From: Flavobacterium sp. HBTb2-11-1
GTDB lineage: Bacteria > Bacteroidota > Bacteroidia > Flavobacteriales > Flavobacteriaceae
Direction of reading: 5' to 3'
NCBI RefSeq assembly: GCF_009826975.1
Contig: NZ_WUMO01000006.1
Span: forward strand, 310,001-374,000
DNA length: 64,000 nucleotides
The notes beneath the pieces were generated by a model. It was not told the origin of the DNA. It searched no databases and worked only from the letters and a program-made list of their open reading frames with translations. This document shows positions 57,926 through 64,000 of this stretch, piece after piece (within the stretch, counting starts at the first letter, position 1; every line of letters begins with the position of its first letter). A program made the position numbers and the translations under genes.

Positions 57926-58276
57926 ATGAATGAAGAAACTTTTCCGGGACCTATCCAGATTCCGTTAGCAACTGCAAATGAGTGGGAAAGAAGATACCAG
58001 AATGATACCACAATCGAAGACTCTAAAAACAAAGTAAAAGCTTTCTTGATACCAAGAGAGAGTTTAGAAAAAGTTTTAAAGCTTGAAACAGAAGCAGTTT
58101 GGGCTTATCTAGGCATAAACGACCAAGAAGAAAAAACATTGCTTTTTGTTGGTGCCCAATACGATAAAGAAACTGGTAAATGGGTTAATGTATACGGTAC
58201 TGGAGATGGTGTAGAAGGTGGTGAAGGAGCCGAAGAGGTGGTATATGATGGTGCAAGACCAAGTCCTCCATATTAA
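57926..58276 (+). CDS. 116-residue protein of unknown function, first gene of a sensor locus
   Basis: No signal peptide or membrane helix. The N-terminal 40 residues look helical; FLIPRESLEKVLKLETEAVWAYLG is followed by a beta-rich segment (KTLLFVGAQYDKETGKWVNVYG) and a Gly/Glu-rich tail ending PSPPY. I recognise no family. It lies 17 bp before the 7-TM protein gene and on the same strand as the histidine kinase and response regulator, so it may belong to that system. Confidence 0.6.
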   Translation: MNEETFPGPIQIPLATANEWERRYQNDTTIEDSKNKVKAFLIPRESLEKVLKLETEAVWAYLGINDQEEKTLLFVGAQYDKETGKWVNVYGTGDGVEGGEGAEEVVYDGARPSPPY

Positions 58277-58293
58277 TTAATTGAATTTCAAGA

Positions 58294-58926
58294 ATGGATG
58301 ATTTTTTAATATATTCAAGTTATTTGATTTTATTGATTAATCTTGTTCTATATACATTTAGCTTTTTCCAAAAGGAAAAAGCTAATGTTTTTTTTGTCTC
58401 TTATTTGGCGTTTTCAACTGTGTTGCAGTTTTCAATGGAATTGGTATACCATTTAGGGATGAGTAATTTATTTCTTGTAAATATTTTTTTTATAGGGCAA
58501 ATGATTATTCTGGGGCTTTTTTATAATTCGCTATTTTATAATAAAGCTCAAAAAATATTCGTCAAGACTTCGTTAATAATTGCTTTATTAATCTTATTAA
58601 TACAATTTGTAATAGATTCAAGTCAATTCTTAAAGTTTAATTTATTCGAAATTACTTTAACTTCCCTGCTTATAGTTGTTTTTGCATTACTTCATTTTTA
58701 TAATATGCTTACAGAAAACAAAAAGTATTATTATATAAGCATGGGCATAGTTTTTTATTTGTTGGCTAGCACGGTCTTATTTTTAATTGGCAATCTTTCA
58801 ACAGGATTAAGTGCCGACTTAAAATATTTGAGCTGGCAATTAAACGCTTTTTTATTAATAGTTTATTATTTGATTATTTTATTTGAATGGTTAAAAAGTT
58901 TTTCGAAAAAAAGTTTACAGAACTAG
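58294..58926 (+). CDS. seven-helix membrane protein preceding a histidine kinase
   Basis: 210 residues that read as seven membrane helices at about 5-26, 31-55, 57-81, 90-109, 115-137, 144-168 and 178-199, with very short loops. No extracellular domain or signal peptide. The loops contain few conserved-looking polar residues. It lies 30 bp before the histidine kinase gene, so a role as a membrane sensor or partner of the kinase is plausible. No named family recognised. Confidence 0.65.
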   Translation: MDDFLIYSSYLILLINLVLYTFSFFQKEKANVFFVSYLAFSTVLQFSMELVYHLGMSNLFLVNIFFIGQMIILGLFYNSLFYNKAQKIFVKTSLIIALLILLIQFVIDSSQFLKFNLFEITLTSLLIVVFALLHFYNMLTENKKYYYISMGIVFYLLASTVLFLIGNLSTGLSADLKYLSWQLNAFLLIVYYLIILFEWLKSFSKKSLQN

Positions 58927-58956
58927 ATTCTATTGTATAATATAAAATGAACAGAT

Positions 58957-59748
58957 ATGAATGCAGGTCATATTCCTGAGAAAGAACTCGTAGCCATAAT
59001 ATTATACATCTCTTTGTTTTTTATAATTGTTGCAGTGGCATTGATTATATTCTTTTACTTTTCTAGAAAAAAGATCATTCAGAAAGAACTAGAAAAAATA
59101 GATTTAATACTTCGATATCAAAAAGAACAATTACACGCTGTTATTGTAACCCAAGAGGAAGAACGTAAAAGGATTGCACAGGATCTTCATGACGATATTA
59201 GTTCCAAATTAAATATTGTTTCCCTAAACAGCCATTTGCTTACAGCGCCAAATCTGACTGAAGCGGAAACTGCAGAAATTACAGAAAACATAATCGCTTT
59301 GACAACAAAAGCATTAGATAATTCTAGAAAAATTGCGCATAATTTGTTGCCGCCTGTTTTTGAAAAATTTGGTTTACATGCAGGCATAGAAGAGTTATGT
59401 GAAGAGTTTGAAAGCAGTAAATCGGTCAAAATACATTATAAAAACGAAATTGATTTTGATGAGAAAGACATAGACAGGCATCTGCATGTTTTTAGAATTC
59501 TACAGGAGCTTATGAATAATTCTATACGTCACGGAAAAGCTTCAGAAATATGGATTTCGTTTGCTAATGTAAACGGAATAAATACTTGCAACTACAAAGA
59601 TAATGGTGTTGGTTTTGATAGTTCAAATGCTGAAAACCAGAAAGGTCTAGGAATGAAAAACATTGACAGCCGAATATCATTTTTAGAGGGAACAATAGAA
59701 ATTAACTCTGAAATTAATAATGGTATTGTTGTAAATTTTACTTTTTAG
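58957..59748 (+). CDS. sensor histidine kinase, HisKA_3 (NarL-type) family
   Basis: 263 residues. One membrane helix (about 11-35) follows a 10-residue N-terminus, so it has no extracytoplasmic sensor of its own. A coiled linker (40-68) leads to the H-box EERKRIAQDLHDDISSKLN with His78. The ATPase domain has ELMNNSIRHGKA (N box), DNGVGFD (G1) and GLGMKNIDSRI (G2). The partner is most likely the LuxR-type regulator 115 bp downstream, and the input the 7-TM protein upstream. Confidence 0.9.
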   Translation: MNAGHIPEKELVAIILYISLFFIIVAVALIIFFYFSRKKIIQKELEKIDLILRYQKEQLHAVIVTQEEERKRIAQDLHDDISSKLNIVSLNSHLLTAPNLTEAETAEITENIIALTTKALDNSRKIAHNLLPPVFEKFGLHAGIEELCEEFESSKSVKIHYKNEIDFDEKDIDRHLHVFRILQELMNNSIRHGKASEIWISFANVNGINTCNYKDNGVGFDSSNAENQKGLGMKNIDSRISFLEGTIEINSEINNGIVVNFTF

Positions 59749-59863
59749 CTGAAATTATGTGTTTTATTAAGGTTTTTAGTCAATAAAGTGGGGTATTTAG
59801 ACTTTTTCTAAATCATATTTTGTAATTTCGATAAACCAAATTAAACGACCAAAAACAAATAAG

Positions 59864-60529
59864 ATGAATGCTGCTATAAAAATTGCCCTAGTCGATGATG
59901 AAATTTTGTTTCGAAAAGGAATTTCTTTTTTATTACAGAGAGAAGAAAATATAGATGTTATTTTTGAAGCTTCAAACGGCGATGAGCTTATTTCGCATTT
60001 AAATGAAAGGGAAATAAAACCTGATATAATAATAATGGATTTAAAAATGCCGGTCTTGAACGGTGTCGAAGCCACTAAAATTATTAGAAAACTCTTCCCC
60101 GATATTAAGATTATCGCATTGACCAGTTATGATACCAAATCTTTTATTGCAAATATGATTCAAGTTGGTGCAGTAGCTTACTTAATAAAAAATACCACTC
60201 CAAAAGATTTAATTCATACAATCAACGAAGTAGCAAAAAAAGGCTTCTATTACAACGAAAATGTTTTAAAAACAATTCAAGAAACCATAGTTTCTCCTAA
60301 AAATGCAAGAGGCGGTTTAGAAACGAATTTCCTTTCTCCGCGTGAAATCGAAATTCTGCAATTAATCTGTCAGCAGAAAACTACTGCAGAAATTGCAGAA
60401 CGTCTTTTTTTAAGTCCGAGAACAATAGAAGGACATAGAAATAATTTGTTGCTTAAAACAGAATCGCGAAATATTGCTGGTTTGGTTGTTTATGCTATCC
60501 AAAATGAATTGGCAGTTTTGACAATTTAG
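59864..60529 (+). CDS. NarL/FixJ-type response regulator
   Basis: 221 residues. The receiver domain has acidic pocket D11-D12, phospho-acceptor Asp59 in IIIMDLKMP, Thr/Ser near 87 (ALTSYD) and Lys109 (YLIKN). The LuxR helix-turn-helix lies at about 152-215 (LSPREIEILQLICQQKTTAEI, LFLSPRTIEGHRNNLLLKT). It completes the two-component system with the kinase just upstream. Confidence 0.93.
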   Translation: MNAAIKIALVDDEILFRKGISFLLQREENIDVIFEASNGDELISHLNEREIKPDIIIMDLKMPVLNGVEATKIIRKLFPDIKIIALTSYDTKSFIANMIQVGAVAYLIKNTTPKDLIHTINEVAKKGFYYNENVLKTIQETIVSPKNARGGLETNFLSPREIEILQLICQQKTTAEIAERLFLSPRTIEGHRNNLLLKTESRNIAGLVVYAIQNELAVLTI

Positions 60530-60533
60530 AAAA

Positions 60534-60659
60534 TTATGCTGTCAAAAACTGTATAGACAGTACATAATATAATATGATTGTTATCACAAGAACACACAAT
60601 CCTATTTTCTGAATTATATTCAGGCCCTTTTGTTGGTTTTTACTATCATTAAGCTTCAT
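60534..60659 (-). CDS. 41-residue single-helix membrane peptide (candidate)
   Basis: An ATG at 60659 opens a 41-codon frame ending TAA at 60534-60536: a polar start MKLNDSKNQQKGLNIIQKIG, then a hydrophobic helix (about 20-38, LCVLVITIILYYVLSIQFL). The stop lies only 4 bp after the response-regulator stop in the convergent direction. It is too short for certainty. The 212 bp to its right (60660-60871) hold no other gene, only AT-rich DNA with a small AGGTGTTTTTACCT hairpin. Confidence 0.4.
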   Translation of the reverse strand: MKLNDSKNQQKGLNIIQKIGLCVLVITIILYYVLSIQFLTA

Positions 60660-60871
60660 AATGTGGTTATTTTTACGGCGATTAGTTTGATGAACCTGGG
60701 ATAGCAAATGTAGAAAGAATATTCTGCCTAAGTATAGGTGTTTTTACCTGTTTTTAAGTTGTTTAAAATTTTCTTCACAATCTTTTTTTTAACATTCCAT
60801 TATGGCATAAAAAGCAGTAAGCATTCTTTTTTTGTTGCAGCCTTTTATATCTTTACTAAAATAATTTTCTG

Positions 60872-62131
60872 ATGAATAAGAGTTTACTCTATATTTTTAT
60901 ACTATTAGCGACATTTAATGCAAGAGCTTCATTTATTTTGCTTCCGATGGACGAGACAACGCAGCAAAATCATCTAAAGGCATACGGAATTACTTATTGG
61001 TGTTTGAGCAGGGATTATAAAGCAAGTTGGCTTTTAAATTACCGCGGAGGTTCTTTTTTACTTCCTGATGCTGATGAAATTAGAAAAGAATGTAAAATAA
61101 GAGGAGTTAGTTTTGAGGTGATTTCAGATAGTGAACAAGCTTCTATTCTGAATGAAATTTCAAGTCCTTCACAAAACATGGAATCGGTGATTTTAGAAAA
61201 AGCTCCTAAAATAGCGGTTTATACACCAAAAGGAAAGCAGCCATGGGATGATGCGGTGACTTTGGTTTTGACTTATGCAGAAATTCCGTTTACTCCAATT
61301 TATGATGAAGAAGTTTTAAGTGACCAATTATTAATGTATGATTGGCTGCATTTGCATCATGAAGATTTTACTGGGCAATACGGAAAATTTTATGCAGCTT
61401 ACAAAAATACGCCTTGGTATATTGATCAAAAAAAGGATGCAGAAGCCTTGGCAGCAAAACTAGGATATACAAAAGTGTCTCAGGAAAAAGGAGCAGTTGC
61501 TAAAAAGATTAGAGATTTTGTAATTGGCGGAGGTTTTATGTTTGCTATGTGTTCTGCGACAGATAGTTTTGATATCGCACTTGCAGCTGATGGTGTGGAT
61601 ATTTGCGAAACTATGTTTGACGGAGATCCGAGTGAATCTAATTATCAATCAAAACTAAATTATGATAATTCGTTTGCTTTCAAGAATTTTACTCTTGAAA
61701 GAAGGCCAGAAGTTTATGAATTTTCAGATATCGATATGACAACGAAAAGGAGAATATTGATGGAGAAAGATTATTTTACTTTAATGGAATTTTCAGCTAA
61801 ATGGGATCCAATTCCAAGTATGCTATGTCAAAATCACACACAATTGGTAAAAGGTTTCATGGGACAGACCACTTCATTTGACACTTCATTGATAAAATCG
61901 AATATCTTGATCATGGGGACCTGCGAATTAAACGGTGAGTCAAGATATATTCATGGAGAAAAAGGCAAGGGGATGTTTACTTTTTTTGGAGGACATGACC
62001 CAGAAGATTTCCAACATCAGGTTGGAGATCCGCCGACGGTTTTAGATTTGCATCCTAATTCTCCAGGTTATAGATTGATTTTGAACAACGTTTTGTTTCC
62101 AGCTGCTAGAAAAAAGAAGCTTAAAACATAA
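60872..62131 (+). CDS. secreted protein of the family labelled asparagine synthetase B in Bacteroidota
   Basis: 419 residues with a signal peptide (about 1-19, ending ARAS). Segments such as LLPMDETTQQNHLKAYGITYW, WLLNYRGGSFLL, PKGKQPWDDAVTLVLTYAEI, YDWLHLHHEDFTGQYGKFY, VIGGGFMFAMCSATDSFDIA and TFFGGHDPEDFQHQVGDPP match a conserved Bacteroidota family carrying that name. The N-terminal Cys nucleophile and the ATP-binding synthetase domain of real AsnB are absent. The GGGFMFAMCS region recalls a class I glutamine-amidotransferase-like fold. The true function is unknown; the location is periplasm or beyond. Confidence 0.65.
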   Translation: MNKSLLYIFILLATFNARASFILLPMDETTQQNHLKAYGITYWCLSRDYKASWLLNYRGGSFLLPDADEIRKECKIRGVSFEVISDSEQASILNEISSPSQNMESVILEKAPKIAVYTPKGKQPWDDAVTLVLTYAEIPFTPIYDEEVLSDQLLMYDWLHLHHEDFTGQYGKFYAAYKNTPWYIDQKKDAEALAAKLGYTKVSQEKGAVAKKIRDFVIGGGFMFAMCSATDSFDIALAADGVDICETMFDGDPSESNYQSKLNYDNSFAFKNFTLERRPEVYEFSDIDMTTKRRILMEKDYFTLMEFSAKWDPIPSMLCQNHTQLVKGFMGQTTSFDTSLIKSNILIMGTCELNGESRYIHGEKGKGMFTFFGGHDPEDFQHQVGDPPTVLDLHPNSPGYRLILNNVLFPAARKKKLKT

Positions 62132-62132
62132 A

Positions 62133-62936
62133 TTAGTTTAAAGAAAATTCCAACCAAATCGGAATATGATCAGACACTTTTCTTGCATTCTGAAGTGAAT
62201 CAAAATCTTCGTAAAATTTAATGATTCCAGAATTAATAACTTTTAAACTAGATGTCTTATAAAAGATATTGTCAAACTCAGAAGCCAGACAGATATTGCT
62301 TTTGCATTGATGCTTAAGAGTCGTTTTTTGATTTTTTAATACAGATGTATATCCCATTTTCTTTAATGGGTTAAAAACAGAATGTTTTTCAGGGCAATTG
62401 AAATCGCCTAAGAAAACAAGGTTTAAATCGGGGTATTCGTTTGGTAAAAATTTGAAATATTTGATTTCGGTTTCGGGTTGCTTTTTTTTCGTTATGGCAT
62501 GAAAATTAACTAGTGTAATTGTCTTTTTGTTGATTTCGAATGTGGCGAAATAGGGCTCCCGATCAATTTCTACACTAAATTTTTTCTCAAGCCAAGGTCT
62601 GCTTTTTAATTTGGCTTTGTTGGTTTTCCAAATGAAAGCATAGCGTTCAGTTTTGTAACTGCTGCTAGAAGTAGGATCGCTTATTTTATAATCCCATTTA
62701 TTTCCTTTTTCATTAAGTAATGATGCCAATTTTGCAACAGTTTGGGCCCCACCATTTCCAGCAACAACTTCTTGAATTGCAATAATATCGTAATTAGAAA
62801 TCGTTTTGGCAATATAATTTAAATGGATGTCAGATTTAGATTTTCCAAAATTTTCTAAATTCCAAGATACCACTTTGGTCTGCGCTAAAGATAAAAAGGT
62901 AAAAAATAATAAGACGAGGCTGAGAGTTTTTTTCAT
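62133..62936 (-). CDS. secreted endonuclease/exonuclease/phosphatase-family protein
   Basis: 267 residues with a signal peptide (about 1-18, ending LAQ). The EEP core is intact: VVSWNLENFGKS (23-34, Asn ligand), IIAIQEVVAGNGGAQ (Glu ligand), LVNFHAITKKK, LVFLGDFNCPEKHSVF (Asp/Asn) and KVSDHIPIWLEF (Asp-His pair). It resembles DNase I-like extracellular nucleases. It is convergent with the preceding gene; the stops are 1 bp apart. Confidence 0.88.
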   Translation of the reverse strand: MKKTLSLVLLFFTFLSLAQTKVVSWNLENFGKSKSDIHLNYIAKTISNYDIIAIQEVVAGNGGAQTVAKLASLLNEKGNKWDYKISDPTSSSSYKTERYAFIWKTNKAKLKSRPWLEKKFSVEIDREPYFATFEINKKTITLVNFHAITKKKQPETEIKYFKFLPNEYPDLNLVFLGDFNCPEKHSVFNPLKKMGYTSVLKNQKTTLKHQCKSNICLASEFDNIFYKTSSLKVINSGIIKFYEDFDSLQNARKVSDHIPIWLEFSLN

Positions 62937-63003
62937 GTAAAAATTTATAGAAAAAGATATGAACCTTCTTTTTCAGCAATAATCAAGCCTTTCTTAAAAT
63001 TAA

Positions 63004-63171
63004 TTAATGTTTTTTGTATCGGTTTTTTAGCGCAGTTCCGATAATTATAATTTGCAAAACTAATAATGCTGGAATAAATATTATTTTCCAATCAATTTCT
63101 AGCCAGCCCGTTTTTTCAGAAACAAAGGCAAAACTAATTGATAAAAAAAGGCAGAGTAACATTGTTTTCAT
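63004..63171 (-). CDS. small membrane protein, function unknown
   Basis: About 55 residues from the ATG at 63171 (MKTMLLCLFLSISFAFVSEK); a frame start at 63237 adds a polar stretch. Two hydrophobic segments (about 3-18 and 31-49) and a basic end KNRYKKH. No family recognised. It lies between the EEP nuclease and a response regulator on the same strand. Confidence 0.45.
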   Translation of the reverse strand: MKTMLLCLFLSISFAFVSEKTGWLEIDWKIIFIPALLVLQIIIIGTALKNRYKKH

Positions 63172-63286
63172 AATAATTTTATTTTGTGTAGTATTAATTT
63201 TGGAGAATATAATACTCGCTTTACTTTTCGGTTTCATGGTAGGTTAATAGGTTATTACAAATTTAACGGTATGAAAAGTGTAATCC

Positions 63287-63302
63287 TTACGGAAACCCGT
63301 AA
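63287..63302. promoter_or_regulatory. TTACGG/CCGTAA inverted repeat
   Basis: TTACGG (63287-63292) and CCGTAA (63297-63302) flank AAAC in the gap between the response-regulator gene and the small membrane protein gene. It could be an operator for the latter or a weak terminator for the former. Confidence 0.35.
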
Positions 63303-63316
63303 AGCGCCATAAAAAA

Positions 63317-63985
63317 TTACACCAGTCCGAAATCTTTTGCGATTGCAATTAAATGCACATTATTGTTAGCCTTAAAGTAGATCTTGAGTTTATTGATTCT
63401 TTTTTCAATACTGCTTGTTCCGTTAGGTGTTATAGATAGATCTTTAAATTCTTTAGAAATGCTTTCCAAGATGTACCCTTGCGATAAAAGCTTCAAAATA
63501 GAAATATCATAAGATTCAATTTCGATTAAGGCTTTGTCATTAAAATTAAAAGACAAATCAGAAGAAAGTATTTTTTCTTCATTATTAAAGGTGCTTTCAA
63601 TAGCATTTCTTAATTCAGCAATACTATTCCTTCCTTTAGAAACGTATGCATTGATACCTAATTCGTTAAAAAGAGTTTTAATTCTATAGCTTTTATCTTC
63701 TATAGAAAAAACAATCTTTTTTATATTAGGCTGTACCTTGTTTATGGCATCAATAAGTTCATCGCCACTATTTAAAGTTACTTTTCTATGATCAGATTTA
63801 AATGATAAATCAGTAATCAGCAAATCGTAAGGTTCGTTATCAGCCAATGCTTTTTTTATTTTAAGCAAACCTTCGTCACAATATTTCACATGATGGATTA
63901 CAGGAACTTGTAACTCTTCAAGTACTTGAACTACTGCAAGGCTGATACTATCTAAATCTTCGGCAACTAAAACTTTTTTAAACAT
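63317..63985 (-). CDS. response regulator with divergent LuxR-like output domain
   Basis: 222 residues, complete within the window. The receiver opens KKVLVAEDLDSIS (acidic pocket) with phospho-acceptor Asp in LLITDLSF (about residue 60), then VFSIEDKS and AYVSKGRN (Lys). It carries an insertion-like SDHRKVTLNSGDELIDAI after the acceptor. The C-terminal helix-turn-helix (about 157-215: DISILKLLSQGYILESISKEF, TSSIEKRINKLKIYF) is LuxR-like but lacks the usual glutamate-rich opening. Any kinase partner lies outside the window. Confidence 0.82.
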   Translation of the reverse strand: MFKKVLVAEDLDSISLAVVQVLEELQVPVIHHVKYCDEGLLKIKKALADNEPYDLLITDLSFKSDHRKVTLNSGDELIDAINKVQPNIKKIVFSIEDKSYRIKTLFNELGINAYVSKGRNSIAELRNAIESTFNNEEKILSSDLSFNFNDKALIEIESYDISILKLLSQGYILESISKEFKDLSITPNGTSSIEKRINKLKIYFKANNNVHLIAIAKDFGLV

Positions 63986-64000
63986 ATAATTGTATTATAT

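Overview
The window looks like chromosomal DNA of a Flavobacterium or close relative (Bacteroidota). The DNA is AT-rich. Gene starts lack Shine-Dalgarno sequences. Several promoters carry the Bacteroidota -7 box TAnnTTTG. One very large secreted protein ends in a type IX secretion (T9SS) sorting domain. Sequence-level matches to flavobacterial families (DUF4252, CWC/DUF5522, split transketolase, CarB without allosteric domain) point the same way. Most of the window is ordinary core genome. I see no CRISPR array, rRNA, transposase, integrase or prophage.

Layout. 1-2.4 kb: a partial acetyltransferase-like gene, an alpha/beta hydrolase, a 104-bp palindromic repeat, a membrane TPR protein and rpmH. 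2.5-6.3 kb: carB, followed by a small inserted cassette (zeta-toxin-like kinase plus a 48-residue basic protein) bounded by a direct duplication of the carB 3' end and its terminator. 6.3-10.6 kb: yiaA, an ECF sigma/anti-sigma/DUF4252 operon and an S41 protease. 10.6-21.2 kb: a cobalamin acquisition and salvage locus (BtuG-like lipoprotein, BtuB-like receptor behind a cobalamin riboswitch, cobC, cobS, a bluB-cobT fusion, cobU, btuF-btuC-btuD). 21.2-35.5 kb: RNA modification enzymes, an SDR, a T9SS-exported nuclease, MepB, a second ECF sigma with an unusual membrane partner, a PrcB-like lipoprotein, rmuC, a thioesterase, a VOC protein and YceI. 35.5-44.6 kb: a likely light/photo-oxidative-stress region (TIGR01777 oxidoreductase, TetR-ABC1 kinase pair, photolyase, SRPBCC, crtZ, crtB, crtI) led by a CarH-like MerR regulator with B12-binding motifs. 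44.7-46 kb: a TPR protein and a cluster of three identical tRNA-Lys genes and one tRNA-Leu. 46-57.8 kb: housekeeping genes (aroK, a phosphoribosyltransferase, an S4 RNA-binding protein, FKBP, split transketolase, tgt, an LptF/G permease, an EamA transporter, accA, dnaB). 57.9-64 kb: a small protein, 7-TM protein, histidine kinase and LuxR response regulator set; a secreted asparagine-synthetase-B-named protein; a secreted EEP nuclease; and a second response regulator at the window edge.

How the parts connect. The cobalamin locus imports corrinoids and rebuilds the lower ligand, while the regulator upstream of the carotenoid genes carries the motifs of B12-dependent photoreceptors, so B12 supply and light-induced carotenoid/photolyase expression may be linked. 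The most unusual item is the kinase cassette between duplicated carB tails, which has an insertion signature but no recombinase of its own. Other oddities are a Tgt that has lost its three zinc-ligand cysteines, the BluB-CobT fusion, a tRNA-Leu gene placed directly after a terminator, and several families of dispersed intergenic palindromes. All functional calls come from reading the sequence; no database search was run.
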